A program made the translations under genes and the position numbers. A stretch of DNA of 64,000 bases, from positions 10,967,347 through 11,031,346 of the forward strand of contig OX439133.1 in NCBI GenBank assembly GCA_949318235.1, in the 5' to 3' direction. Origin of the DNA: Ecdyonurus torrentis (lineage: Eukaryota; Arthropoda; Insecta; Ephemeroptera; Heptageniidae). Under the pieces are notes generated by a model that had not been told where the DNA came from, made no database searches, and worked only from the letters and a program-made list of their open reading frames with translations. Each line of letters begins with the position of its first letter. Within the stretch, counting starts at the first letter, position 1. Below, piece after piece: positions 15,448 through 28,631 of this stretch.

Positions 15448-18400
15448 ATGGTATACAGTCGTTCACCAAGTCCACGTAGACGCGAAAGAGACCGTGATAG
15501 GGAACGTCGTAAACGAGGAAGATCGAGAGAAAGAGGCGAACGGAGACGAAGGTAATAGAAAAGTTTTCAACATTTTTACGTTTTAAGAACGTTCTTAATG
15601 GAGGACGATCTTAATCAAATTTTAACTTTAAGAAAATATTATTTAAACATGTTTAAACATAAGTTTATTATAAAATACTACTTGTTATGTATTTATAAGG
15701 TATTTATGAAATACTATGTATAAAAAATAGTGGGCGGGGTGGTTTTATGATTGATAGAATTGAGAGATATTCACGTATTTTCATTTCCATATTTAAGGGA
15801 TTAAGAGGGTGTTCAAATAAGATTATTGATTTCTTATTACGCTATACGTAAGATATATACATGTATATAGATATGCATAACATATCGTATAGGTTACATG
15901 AATCGAAGTTTTTTTTTAATGAAAAAGAGATGAGAGAAAAATAGAGGTGGGGGGTAATGAGAATTAAAAAATCAATATTTTCCGGGCTGCTTTATTTCAA
16001 AAAGATGATACAGAATTAAAAAGGATTTGAATAGTTATTATTAATAAGCTTATGTATAATATGAAAAGTTATACATTAATATTTAACTTAAAATGTAGCT
16101 AATTAAATGTGAAATACGTTTTTATTAAACTAGGCATTGCACATAAATATTTAACAGCCGCATAATTTTTTTCTTTTTCAATTTTAATTATTTTGTTTTA
16201 ATTTTTATCATACTTTATTGTTTGACTCTATTACAACTATATATTCTTTCTACACAAATCGCACAGGAGCCAGACCCCCCCCCCCCCCCCAATTTAAATT
16301 GCTTTTTAAATTTAATTTGGCTGTTTCATTTCCTAAAGTAAACATTGAGAATATACGCTCTGGTTTTCTCAAGCATTTTGTTGCTATTATTTGGCACTAG
16401 TGTTGTAAATTATTATTGATTTTTTTACTAAAATTATGTTTGCTTCATATTACTGCATATTCATATTTTGCTCCAAAATAAGAAAATTTCTGAAAATTAA
16501 AAATTTCAATACTGTATATTATACGTCATTTTCGTACTTATTGAGTGCAGGAAATATGATTTTTTTTTTTCCTGAAGTGCCATGTGGTGGAAATATACAA
16601 CTCTGGGACAAAAGTTTCTAGATAACTTTTGACAGCACAATGCTTTTCTTATGAGAAAAATGCAGATTGTCCTGTTCTGAAATTTTTGTCCAGAGCAGTA
16701 CCGGTATATGAAAAAAAGTGTACAGACCAGGTTCGTGAGCTGCTGTGTTATTGCCCTATACTAAAAACGAACCCTTGTTGATGTAGTTCAAATTTTCACC
16801 ACAACAATCAACATGTAAAATGTAAGTGGCGCTGTAGTCTGCGTGTGAATTTTAAAATTCACACGCAGACTACAGCGCCACTTTTATACGTAATTTTGTA
16901 TTCTTGCATTTTTGCGGCGAAATATTGAATTACATCATTAAGGGATCGTTTTTTCAACAATAGCTTCCTATCCTGTTTATATATCCATGGTACAGACTGT
17001 GACATGTAAAATTTTACTCTATTGCTTTTTGCTTTAGATTAAAGGGAAAGAATAAAATTTTCTATGACTGAGTCTGTACTTGTCTTGCACCTGCCAGGCA
17101 CATGACTTTCACTGCAGCTCCATTGACTTGATAAAATATTAATATCTCGGATGATTTCTATATTTTCCAGATCCCCTGAACCACGCGACAGAGAGCGAGA
17201 TAGAGAACGTGAGAGAGAACGAGAAAGATCAGATAAACCTGGTGGTAGCACTACAGGTCCTGACAGAGAATTTTCTCGACATCGTAGGTCATGGTCAAGG
17301 TCAAGATCTAGGTCACCAAGGTCAACTTCAAGAAGTAAGAATGGAAAAACTAATGGAGATAAACCAGTCGTCTCAGGTAATTATTTACATCTTATATTTT
17401 GGGGTGACGTTTCTAAAGGTACAATACGATACCATCAACTGGGGTGACTTTGAAAACCCAATTATCTTTGTCTTGAGGGCTCATTTTAGAAATTTGAAGA
17501 ATCTTACTGTTCAAATTTGTTTTTGATCTAAATGACATGTTTCAAAATTTTGAAATGAGTGCCCAAGTAGAGATAAGTGGATATACTAGATAAGTGACTA
17601 CACTATCAACTGTCAAATTTTTGACATAACTCCCTATCTTTTAACATTGAACAAATGATATCGGAAATTTAAAGAAGTGGTTTGTGTTCTACCGTATTGT
17701 ACAAACATTTGACTTAAAAATGAATTTCTATTGGTTAATGGCTATTCAATGCTATCAGTTGAAGATTTCAGTTGACGCAAAACTACATTTAAATACTGTA
17801 TATGGTATTTTCATATGCCAATAAAAATTGATTTTTTGTTAGTAAAATGATTGTACAGCTCTGCCCAAAAGTTTGAGAACAAATAGTATAAGCAACCTGC
17901 AACCACACTATGCTATCTTTAAGAGAAAACTCAGTGGCTGCCTTTGCCCCGTTCCTAAACTTTTAGCCAGAGCTGTACCTTTAGGATCATTGTATGATTA
18001 TTTTTTTTTTTCAATGTGATAAAAATAGTTTAAAATTTATGCTTTAAAAGTGATTTGTAAATTTTTTGACCATAATAAGTATTTTCAATAAATTTCTTTT
18101 TCTTTTAAAGGTCTGTCCACAATGACGCGTAATTTACGGAACTCTTACGTGAAGATAGGACAAACAATGTTATTTGGATTCTTACGTGAAAGTTACGTGA
18201 ATTTACGCGTCATTGTGCACAGACCATAAAAGTTTAAATTGCTAGTATTAGTAAGGTTTTGTACATTACAATCCATTCTTTGAGTTACCCCTTTGATGTA
18301 GTAAATATTGGTTCAATATTAACAATAGGCTAATTATATGAATATTTTTTCAACTATTATTTTTTTTCCTTCTAATAAGTTACAGCATACTTCTATTAAA

Positions 18401-18769
18401 CCTCGATGGTTCCTTTTTCTTGACTTTTTTTTTCTTTTTTCTTTATTAGGCCTACTATTAATTTTTCAATAAGATCTTTAATTATAATTTTAAGCAATTT
18501 AATGTTTTGAACTTTATTTTATGCATCAACTTTTAATTTTGTAAAGTGTTCTGCTGTTTTCAATTTTTTTTTTCTTCTACCATAAAAAAGTGTAGTGATA
18601 AAATATAGGAAATGAAATAGTTGACTGCATTTATTATGAAACTTATTTAGGTCATTCACTTTTGAACAGGATATTTAGCAAACTGAACTAGTTTTATTAG
18701 CATATTGGTTAGGGATTTTTATTGTCACTATGCAAAATTATGAAAGAGTTGATTTCCAGTGCACAGAAG

Positions 18770-18801
<32 letters not shown>

Positions 18802-19359
18802 CTTTTAGCTCATAAAAATCAATATTAATTTATATATGTATAGAAATCAATATTGATTGATGCTACAAACTTCAGTAGCCAGTTCATTAAAATCAGCTCA
18901 TCACAAGGATCACATTAAACTGGTTACTGAGTATTAAGAATTAAAAAGTAAAAAAACAAAGTAGGGAGGAATTTCAATAAATAAAAAAAAAAAAAAACTT
19001 TTCTATGTGATTTTTTCTGAAGTGAATTATTATAAAATGTTTTCAACAATAATAATTGAGAGAAAGAGAGAGAAAAGAAAAGTTTTTTTTTTTAATTTTT
19101 TGTATAGTTGTAATGTAATTTGATGCTTACGTCTCATACTTTATTATGATCTATGTTTTCAGATAAAGACTTAGAAGGTAAAAGTCCAGAAGAGATTGAA
19201 ATGATGAAGTTAATGGGTTTCTGTTCGTTTGATTCAACGAAAGGTAAACAAGTTCTTGAGAAAGATCCAGGAGCAGTTCACGTTATTTTAAAACGTAAAT
19301 ATCGTCAGTATATGAATAGAAAAGGAGGTTTCAATAGACCTTTAGACTTTGTTGCCTAA
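15448..19359 (+). CDS. SNRNP27: U4/U6.U5 tri-snRNP 27 kDa protein
   Basis: Three exons (15448-15551, 17171-17376, 19163-19359) join at canonical splice sites to 507 nt, giving 168 residues and TAA with no frame error. Human SNRNP27 is of similar size, about 155 residues. Residues 1-35 are Arg/Ser/Glu-rich ('[17 protein letters not shown]'). Residues 36-103 continue with RE repeats and an RS stretch ('[17 protein letters not shown]'). The last 65 residues contain the family signature: '[20 protein letters not shown]' and the C-terminus '[16 protein letters not shown]' plus 'LDFVA'. The protein is a nuclear splicing factor of the U4/U6.U5 tri-snRNP, and its conserved C-terminal region is tied to 5' splice-site choice at spliceosome activation. 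The start is the first ATG leading into the RS region. The purine-rich codons of the RE repeat may derive from a GA microsatellite. Confidence 0.95.
16590..16705. repeat. Family E short hairpin repeat, diverged
   Basis: 'tacaactctgggacaaaagt' at one end and 'tttttgtccagagcagtacc' at the other, with 'cttatgagaaaa' inside, as in the copies at 17857, 32290 and 37662. Confidence 0.6.
16733..16977. repeat. Family J foldback repeat with a perfect 60-bp palindrome at its core
   Basis: The outer arms ('gatgtagttcaaattttcac' and 'gaaatattgaattacatcat') are diverged inverted copies and recur at 30390-30715. The core 16824-16883 is an exact, spacer-free palindrome (30 + 30 bases) centred between 16853 and 16854, starting 'aagtggcgctgtagtctgcg'. 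It lies in SNRNP27 intron 1, about 190 bp before exon 2. Confidence 0.9.
17857..17978. repeat. Family E short hairpin repeat
   Basis: 'acagctctgcccaaaagttt' at the left, 'agccagagctgtacc' at the right and 'gcaaccacactatgctatct' between. About 122 bp, in SNRNP27 intron 2. Copies at 32290-32416 and 37662-37788. Confidence 0.82.
18109..18229. repeat. Palindromic MITE-like hairpin
   Basis: 'ggtctgtccacaatgacgcg' pairs with 'cgcgtcattgtgcacagacc'. The inner arms repeat 'cttacgtgaa'. 121 bp, in SNRNP27 intron 2, found once in the window. Confidence 0.8.
18806..19060 (+). repeat. Upstream copy of a 250-bp duplication flanking SNRNP27 exon 3
   Basis: Nearly identical to 19615-19866. It begins 'ttttagctcataaaaatcaa' and ends 'ttttcaacaataataattg'. 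It contains a family F palindrome ('cttcagtagccagttcatt'). The copies are about 809 bp apart and bracket the last exon. Confidence 0.93.
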
Positions 19360-19441
19360 ATTAGGTAATACAGACTTTTTAAAGTCATTTTTTTTAAAAT
19401 AGAAATTCCCTCTTGAAAATACACAATAATCATAATAATGA

Positions 19442-19605
19442 TGCTAGAAGCCAGTTCAATGAAATCAGCTCATTATGAGGATTCTATTAAACTGGCTACT
19501 GAAGATTTTAACTTGCATAGAAATCAATATTGATTGATTAATGCTAGGAGTTTCAGTAGTCAGTTCATTGAAATCAGCTTGTCGCGAGGATTCTATTAAA
19601 GTGGC
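19442..19605. repeat. Two family F palindromic units
   Basis: 'gccagttcaatgaaatcagc' followed by the complementary 'attaaactggctactgaag', then a second diverged unit from 19548. The same unit occurs at 18868, 19683, 31008-31215 and 46285-46352. Confidence 0.8.
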
Positions 19606-19614
19606 TATGAAAGC

Positions 19615-19866
19615 TTTTAGCTCATAAAAATCAATATTAATTGATATATGTATAGAAATCAATATTGATTGATGCTATAAACTTCAGTAGCCAGTTCATT
19701 AAAATCAGCTCATCACAAGGATCACATTAAACTGGTTACTGAGTATTAAGAATTAAAAAGTAAAAAACAAATTAGGGAAGAATTTCAATAAATAAAAAAA
19801 ATGACTTTTCTATGTGATTTTTTCTGAAGTGAATTATTATAAAATGTTTTCAACAATAATAATTGT
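19615..19866 (+). repeat. Downstream copy of the 250-bp duplication flanking SNRNP27 exon 3
   Basis: Differs from 18806-19060 by only a few substitutions and a shorter A run. Lies about 255 bp past the SNRNP27 stop codon, probably in the 3' UTR or just beyond. Confidence 0.93.
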
Positions 19867-20581
19867 TAATGTGTTTTTTCCCCTATTTTTTACTAGGGAT
19901 TCTTTAACAAGATTTAAAAAATGTATGTGTTAGGATAATACATTAATTAATAATATCATTGCTTGAAAAAAAAAATGATAAATAAAACAATGAAAAAAAT
20001 AAATAAAAATAAAATAAAAAATTTGAAAACTGAAATTTCTTCATTAACTTTTGATCTTAAATGTTTTTTTTTTTTTTTTTTTTTTGCTCCTTATTTATAA
20101 TTCTTTGAATAAAAAGCAATGATATTTAAAATTATATGTAATAATAATTACATAATAAAAAAATCTCCATAATATTTTGATCAAAATAATATAAATGTTT
20201 TTTAATAATAATTATAATAATATTTAAATAATTATTTATTATAACACAGTACACCTCAACTATGTTTCACAGATGCCTTCAATATATATACATAACAAAC
20301 AGTTTTATATGTGGGATATGTAAATAAATATAGCTAATAATTGCTGATTTTTCCATGCAAATAGATGCATTTTTCACTTTTTTTTTTTTTTTTTTTTTTT
20401 TTTTTGCAGCGATGGAAGTATTTTTTTTTTTTTTTTTTGCTTCAAAGAAAGACAATAAAAATCTATTCTTTTCATAGTACTCATATATTTTAAGCCAATA
20501 TTATGTGAAAAATGTGCATGACATTAATAGTATCATTATTCATTACCATTAGGTTCGTGTTTCTATATAATTTTTACTTTG

Positions 20582-20625
<44 letters not shown>

Positions 20626-20901
20626 TATATTATTTGTAAAATAAAATGTTTTTTTTTTTTTAAATTTCTTTTTATTTGAAATTATAAATTATATTTTTAG
20701 TAAAAAAAAATGGAAAAACGAGTAAGTAAAACATAATAAAATACCTCAATTTGTAAACATACAAACAATATTACAAAAAGATTCTGTAAAACATAGGCCT
20801 ATAATATTCACGTAAGCTATTTTTGAATTTACATATCCCTATAAAACAAAAATCAAACCAGGATTAAGTTTACACATAACATATCTCTTGTATAATAGCA
20901 A

Positions 20902-20932
<31 letters not shown>

Positions 20933-21924
20933 AAAAATAAATAAAATAATAATAATTTTTTTGCTATTATAAAAGAAATATGTAGAAAATACAGGTTGCA
21001 CATTTCTACATGAAATGTAAAAGATAATTTTTACATGGCACTTTTTTTCTTTGTGAAGAATTTTATATTTTGGCACTGCATTTTGCCGCAAAGTAACGTT
21101 GCATTCATTTTTGCAACGTGAAATGCGGTGAAGCAAGCATTGTAATTTAATTACAGTGTCCGTTAAAAAAAAATGCCTTGTAAATTTATCTTTATTGTTA
21201 CAAAAATAAGGTATAGCATGTCATAAATAGTTCATGGTAATACATTAATAAGTTGTTTTTCTCCATTAAAAAAAAAAAAAGGATCATTGCAATTTTCGAC
21301 AGCTGTTAAAAACCTAGCAGGAAAAAAATGGAGATTTTTAACCTTAAATTTTTCTTATGGTAATTTTTGTACCATTTAATTTTCTGTACATCATTTTTTT
21401 TTTCTTATTTTCTACCCAATAAATGGAACAATTAACATAAAAAAAAAAAAAAAAAAAAAAAAAGCAACTATATTTTTGAGGATTATAAAAATTAAAGTTA
21501 TTTTACTTTTCGTAAATACTTAAAAATACTTAAATTTAAAAATACTTAAAAATTTGAAGATCTAAAAATTATGACATGCTATACTCCATGGTTAATTATT
21601 GTAAAATGGTTGAGTTGCATTATTTTCCAACAAAAAATATTTCTCAATAATGTATTTAAAAAAATCTAAAAAAATAGACATAATTCAGAAATAGAAAATA
21701 ATATAACAAATAATAGTTTCATGTGTATTTAACAATAAGCTAATAGCAAGTTTATATCAAACAGAATTTTAGGCTACATAATGTATAAATTTTGTTGGGT
21801 AGTAAAAAATATTTATGAATTCTGTCCTATTTGTTAATTCATTCTAAATGAATATAATTGTATCAATTTTTACATTAAAATTTTAAAGTAAGGGATTTAA
21901 AATTCTGTTCATTTGGTTGAATTT

Positions 21925-22135
21925 CACAGTAGATGATACAGTAGTCCATCTCCTATACTGAGAATGTCAGATCAATGCGCGCCATAATTCCGACTGGGTG
22001 AAGCGGGCTGAACTACACGCGTAACGTTACTTCAGTTACTTTTAGTTCAGTCCGCTTCACCCAGTCGGAATTATGGCGCGTTTTTTGATCTGACATTCCC
22101 AGTATAGGAGATGGACTACTGTATCATCTACTGTG
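21925..22135. mobile_element. Long-palindrome MITE with 9-bp target duplication, Mutator-like
   Basis: A near-perfect 211-bp hairpin from 'cacagtagatgatacagtag' to 'ctactgtatcatctactgtg', with inner arms 'ccgactgggtgaagcggg' and its complement. The 9-mer 'gttgaattt' flanks both ends (21916-21924 and 22136-22144). A 9-bp duplication with long inverted repeats is typical of the Mutator (MULE) superfamily; the assignment is an inference. Confidence 0.8.
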
Positions 22136-23018
22136 GTTGAATTTATACTGAAAAAAAGCATACAGGTTTCATACCAACTTTCAATTAACGTTTACAGTTT
22201 TACAATCTGTACAGCTACTTTTTTTATTATTATTTTTTTTAATTCAATTTAACGACTGCTGTTGGTTATGAAATATGGTTTAACCAGAAGAACGCAGCTC
22301 GACTACTAAAGCTTTTTATCAGTGTAATAGCTTAATATTGAAATGATGTATCAATGTTTGCTAAGAACTTAAGGTAGCATTTATTACAACAAGGAAAAAA
22401 AATGCAAAAAATTTCACTTTTTTTTTTTTTTTTTTAAAGAAACACTTGCTACTTTTTTTTTCTTATGTTTAATTTAAGGACAGAATTTTTTTCAAAATAT
22501 ATTTTTTAATTTATAGGTAACAAAAATAAATACACATAATCAGTAATCAGGGATAATTGGAATAAACAACATACCTCTAATATTATAATTATTATTGTTT
22601 AAATATATAAATATCAATAAATTATATTAATTCTGTAAAAAATAACTGGACAAATTTCTTTGACATTTTATGTAAATTAATACTACAGTATTTCTTTTGT
22701 AAATTTAAAATATTGTAACTGGAAAATGCATATCAAAGCTAAAGGAAAAGAAAAAATCTTTTTACTTAAAAATATACATTTTCTTTAAAATAAAGTTTTA
22801 GCATTTTTCATAATTAAATATTTCTGAAAGAGCTTTTTATTATTATTTAATTTTTCATGATAATCTTAATTCAAAATAGGATATTTCTGATAATATCCTA
22901 GTTAATAATGATAGAACTAACTTATTTGTATTGCCAGGCGAAATTCTATTAATATTCAAAAACTTCCAATGCTCAAAAAATGAAAAATAAATTTTATAAA
23001 AATTTGTGCTCTTTCAGG

Positions 23019-23053
<35 letters not shown>

Positions 23054-23644
23054 CGAGGACTTAATTTAAGTTTCAGAACTTTAAAATGCATTCTCTAATT
23101 TTTGTTTTCTTATTTTAGCTTGTAAGATTGAAAAAAACAAAATGTAAAATGTATCTAAAAAATGGTCCAAAACTCTTTATATAGGTATATGAAAAAAAAT
23201 AATAAAACAATTTGTTTAAAAAAATTCAATAACTCTTATTTTTTATTTATATTTTCTAAAAATTATAATAACAACAAATATATTATTATTTTTACAATAA
23301 AATTAAAAAGCTAAAATATAATAATGTAAAAATTATAAATGGAAGCACCAAATATAATAATATATAAAATCTAAAAGGAAAAGAAATAATGATAAAAAAA
23401 ATGAATGACAAAAAACTTAATAATTAAAATATTGAGCCAAAAGTACAGAAAAAAGAAGACATAATTATTTACATTAATTTACAATATCATAAACTATAAA
23501 ACTACATATTAAATTTACTTAATAGAAGACTTGTTATAAGTAGTATTCAAGGATATATGCAAACTTTGGTTTCTTAATGTTTAGTATAGTTTCAGTAATA
23601 GCTTAGATATTTTTTACGATTCTTCTATTTTTGAGTTTGCAATG

Positions 23645-23932
23645 TGGGTGGTTGCATATGTAAGCATTAAATAACATGGGTTGGTATGGGAAAACTACTC
23701 ATTTTTCTAGTTTTAAAATAGGGTATGCTTAGCAATATTTTTGAGAGCCTTTATGCTGTTATTATATTTTCAAGTATGCAAAAAAAAATAATTATAATAA
23801 TAATAAAAAAATATTTTCAAAAAAAAAAAAAAAAAAAAAAAAAATGATGCTTGTCCTATGTTTTATTATTCATTGCTCCAGTATGGCGTCAAAGCGCATT
23901 CAGTATGACATCATTAGCATACACCCTATAAA
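23645..23932 (+). repeat. Family A MITE
   Basis: Carries 'taaataacatggg', 'caatatttttgagagc', 'tattcattgctccagtatgg' and the right end 'gcatacaccctata'. Confidence 0.8.
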
Positions 23933-25048
23933 TTTTTAGTGTATTTTTTATTTCAGAAAAGCTAATTTTTATTTACAAATTCATGTTTTTCTTCCGATTA
24001 ATAAAAAAGAAAAAAAAAGAAAAAAAGATTTTGAAGGTAATTCCATTTAAAATAATGCAAACGAATTAACAATTTCTTAAATATAATTTTAAAACACATT
24101 AAGTCTCAAAACATTTTCAATTTTTATTTATTTATTTTTTTTTTAAATTTAAATCACCAATATTTTATTTATGAAATCCAATTTTTCACCCAAAATAATC
24201 CACCATAGTTTGCATAATTTTTCCTTGAACTCTCTGTATTTTTGTGTAAGTCTTTACTGTAATTAAAAACTGGCCAAAGTTTTCTAATCCCAAGTTTTAT
24301 ACTTTTTTTTTTTTTTTTGAAAAATTTAACAAAGCAAAATTCTTTCACGTCAATAAAAGTATGAGACAAGAATCTCATTTCAAACCAATACATCGAAATC
24401 CTTTATCAGATATTTCTGGTAATGGGGGGCTTCATTCTTCAAATAGAGTTAATTTTATTTATACATTTAATATACTATTAGCCTTGCTTGTAAATGTGTT
24501 ACCATGCCCTCAAAATTGTGCAATCCCATTTAAAAATGACGATATTTATATTTTCGTGTCAAAAGGGGGGGAAAAAAAAAAAAGGTTTACAAACAAGCCT
24601 AATGTCTACAATTTTTGCATTAATATTTCAACAAACAATAATTCTAATTACAATTATATAAAAACACTAAAATGATATGTATATTTATATGAATTAATCA
24701 AATTATTTAATTTGGTCATCAATATAATTGAAAATATAATTTTAGTACTTGCATACAATAGTTATTTTATTTTCAATAAAAAATGATGATTTATTTATTT
24801 TTTTCATTAAATGAGCTTTTTCTAACATTTTTTTTTCTCTCAAAAGAATGTAATTTTCTATTTTATACAAGTACTCTATTATGAATTAAAATTATAATTT
24901 TTCAATTAAATTTAGTACAATAATTAATTTTTACAAAACTCTAAACAAAGAATTTTAAAGTAAAAATTTTATAAAAAAAAAAAAAAAAAAAAAACTATGT
25001 AAAAGGCTAAAGATTACAATTAAATTCTTTATTTGACTTTATATGATA

Positions 25049-25394
25049 TTAAAGAGGAAGTTCAGGGGTTGCAGCGTAGCTTCTTCAATGTTAGATAATG
25101 AGAAAAACTGTTCATAAACTCACATATGATGACCCAAAGCCCTTCCGTAGCCCCGCAAACTCGTGATCATCCTGCGAAATATGCAACCCGTCCCGTATCT
25201 TTTACGTCATAGTTACGGCTTTACTATAGAAAATGTTGTAGCGGGTTGCATATCTCACAGGATGAGCGCAAGTTTGAGGGGCTACCATGGGGCTACGGAA
25301 GGGCGTTGGGGCATCATATGTGAGTCAATGAACAGTTCATTTCATTATCTTACATTGAAAAAACCATGTTGTAACCCCTGAACTTCCTCTTTAA
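25049..25394. repeat. Family K palindromic MITE
   Basis: A hairpin of about 345 bp from 'ttaaagaggaagttcagggg' to 'cctgaacttcctctttaa'. A second copy at 51137-51484 shares at least 85 percent by eye. The apparent 72-residue frame inside is conserved only because the DNA is repeated. Confidence 0.88.
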
Positions 25395-25505
25395 ACAAAA
25401 TTGAGGTTTCTATTTTTGGACAAATATGTAATAATAACAATAAAAAGTTTTAATCCAGCCCTTTGGAATATTTCAGACCAAATTGAGTTTTTATTTTAGA
25501 GTTCT

Positions 25506-25506
<1 letters not shown>

Positions 25507-25565
<59 letters not shown>
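25507..25565. repeat. 59-base poly(A) run
   Basis: Uninterrupted A. Comparable long A runs: 20582-20623, 26228-26274, 34280-34326, 35646-35701 and 55495-55555. Confidence 0.95.
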
Positions 25566-25567
<2 letters not shown>

Positions 25568-26226
25568 AAATCTTATTTTTTAACATTTAGAAAATCTACA
25601 AAACTAATCAAGCAAAACACAATACAGTAATTACACACATAATAATAAAACACAATTAACATATTCTTAAACAGTAATATCAAATACAAAAATAATTTAT
25701 ACAGATAACTTATAGTTTCTAAAGAAAAGCAACAAAATTTAATTAAGAAAAAACCTGCGTATTAAAATGAGAAATTAACAAGTTTTCTTTAAATATTTTA
25801 TAGTACACCTAAATGAGGCACTTTTTATTTTAATAAATTACAACTACACCTTTTTTTTAAGTTTAATTCTTCTTTTATATATATTTTTTAATAAAAACTT
25901 TTTAATTCCTCAAATTTTATTTTTATGCTATTATTTTTGGGTACATATTTCTTAGTTATTTTATATTTTTAGGTTTTAAATTTTATGTAAAAATCTATTT
26001 TAATTGTCTGGTTTTTAAAGTATTTAAAAGATTCTAGGCTATTAAAATTTAAGTCATAAAAAATAATTTTTTATTTCTTTAAGTTTTTGATTTTTTACTA
26101 CAGGGAAGAATTGGTGTAGTTATGAGAATGGGTTTTAAAAATTGACACAATTTCTCTTTTTTTTCCCTATAAAAATTTGCAAAGTAAAATTCATTTCATG
26201 TACTGAATTTATCTGTTCAAATCGTT

Positions 26227-26275
<49 letters not shown>

Positions 26276-27521
26276 GTAGCATTTTTTTCCCTTCTTTTTA
26301 CTGTTAATTTTACATAAATTTTAAAAACCCATTACAATACCTGAGTATATTTATATAATCATGCATATTTCTAGTAAAATTCATTGAAAGTCTAATGTTT
26401 TATTCAGTATAAATAACTAAGATATATGTATACTAGTCTTCTACTTAAAATATCAGAATCCATTGATGTGTCTTTAAAATGTCTGCATTTGCTATTGTTA
26501 TAATTCATTGGAAATTTTTTCACAAATTAGCCAATAAATAAGTAAACAAATGGAAAAAAAAAAAGGTAGGATAAATTTACATTGCTAATGCCTAGCCTTA
26601 AGTATACAATATAATGGGAACTTTTTATATGGGTGAAATGGAAATCGGTGCTCATTCTTATTGTACTGTTAAGTTCACCTTTTCTGCCCCTTTCAATTGA
26701 TTTATCCCACTAAATCAATAAAAAATTGTTTGTACATGAATTAAGCAAGGCATTTTGTATTTTTTTTTTCGTTTTTTCTTTTCACTTTTCACTTTTTTTT
26801 TTTTTTTTTACAAGAGAATTTTAGCAGAACATAATATGATTTAGATTTTTGTTTCAAAAGCTATTTTTCAGCAATACTTTTCAAAAATCGATTGTAAATA
26901 TGAGGCGCTGGTATTGCAAATAACTTTATGCTATTAGTATGGCAGGTGGGGAGAATTAAATTTTTATTTTTTTAAGTTATATTTGTAATGGGCGTTTTTT
27001 TTTTATAGAGGCATGTAGTAGGCCTATAAATTGGCATTAAGTGGCTGCCCACTTTTTTTTTTTTTTTTTTTTTTTTGCCACAAAATAAAACAAACAAAAT
27101 TTGCTCATAAAATTTGACCCATTTAAATTAATTAATTAATGCATTAATTAATTTATGCAGTTAAAAAAAATCAAAATGACAGACATTTAAAAACAATCAA
27201 CGTTACATGAAAATTGATTCTTAGTAGAAAACTTTTTTTATTTATAATATAATTATTATTCTATTTCATTGCTATTATTGGTATGTGCTATTATTTTATA
27301 TTATGTATATAGTTTTATTTTTGTTGGCGCAAAGTAAGAAAATGCGTGGTCCATCGGATGTAAAAATCTTTAGGAATGCAAAATAATTGTGCTTGCTGCC
27401 TTAAATTTTCTTTGTTTCTTCACTATTAAAATAAATATAACAATAACCATTATATTATTATTATTATTATTATTATGAATTATACTTAAGATTATAGTCC
27501 TTATATTTATTATTATTTAAC

Positions 27522-28513
27522 TCAACTATTGGAACAATGAAGTTGTAGTAGGCAGCCTACTGCTCCAAAATAGCCCTGAAAATACAACAAGAAAAACAAT
27601 TAATAATCAATATTTAATTGTGGAAAATCAATTGATTAGTAAAAAACAACTTATTTGAAGCCGAATTTAAGCAATTTTGCTCACATCTGTTTAACTTCTA
27701 TGAAATACAAAGCGGATGTGAGCAAAATTGCTTAAAGTCGGCCTCAAATCAGTTGTTTCTGTACTAGTACTCTAGTGCTAGACGCTATCCTAATGTAATA
27801 TATTATACAAACAAACAAATTAATAAATAAATAAATAAATAAGTAAATAAATAAAGACCTTAATATAAGCATGCCAATGTTAAAGCCACAAAACACTTTG
27901 AATAAAATACTTGCCTAATATCCTAACATACCTAAATATCAACGTTGATTTGGCCAGAGTAATTTATTTCTAATTTATTTTCTATTTACAAAATGTCAGC
28001 TGCAAGTCTGTGACGTCACAGCTTGCCTGTTTCCGCGCGCCTGGACTAGTAAGCTGTGACGTCATAAACATGCATCTGTTATTTTGTAAATGTAAAATAA
28101 ATTAGAAATCAATGACTCCGGTCAAATTAATGTTGATATTTAGGTGATAGTTAGGATACTAGACATGTTTTTTGTACAATGTGTTCTACACCTTTAAAGC
28201 TCTTGATTTTGTGAATTTCATTTTTGTGAAATGGCTATTTTCTGAGTCCCTTGTGTATTATTATAAAATTAATAATAATATTAATAATGTAATATAGCAT
28301 GCATATTTGGTATGTATACCTCATGTTCCAGGAAGAGAGCTTTCAATGATCCATTAGACCAGTAGTCCACAGCATAGGCCAGTAACTTCATGGCTATTGG
28401 ATTAACTCTCAGGAAGTTACCCACAAACACAACCTAGAACACAAATGTTTCAAATATATTTAGTAAAGTTGTCGTAGGTTAAGTGAGATAGCGATAGCGG
28501 GAGGGAGAGAGAG

Positions 28514-28569
<56 letters not shown>

Positions 28570-28595
28570 TAAAATTAACCTTGTGCTATGTGAGG

Positions 28596-28631
<36 letters not shown>

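Larger units (their letters stand above)
19867..27521. other. AT-rich intergenic region between SNRNP27 and pantothenate kinase
   Basis: About 7.6 kb with many A/T runs (for example 20582-20623, 25507-25565 and 26228-26274) and only isolated repeat elements, annotated separately. No exon with matching splice sites and conserved sequence was found. Small open frames here are translations of repeats or A/T runs. Confidence 0.6.

Noticed and set aside
17209..17526. 105-residue frame overlapping SNRNP27 exon 2
   Set aside because: It is the alternative frame of the RS-domain exon and runs on through the intron.
25163..25381. 72-residue frame, repeated as an 85-residue frame at 51215-51472
   Set aside because: Conservation is explained by both lying in family K palindromic MITEs. 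No splice or codon evidence.
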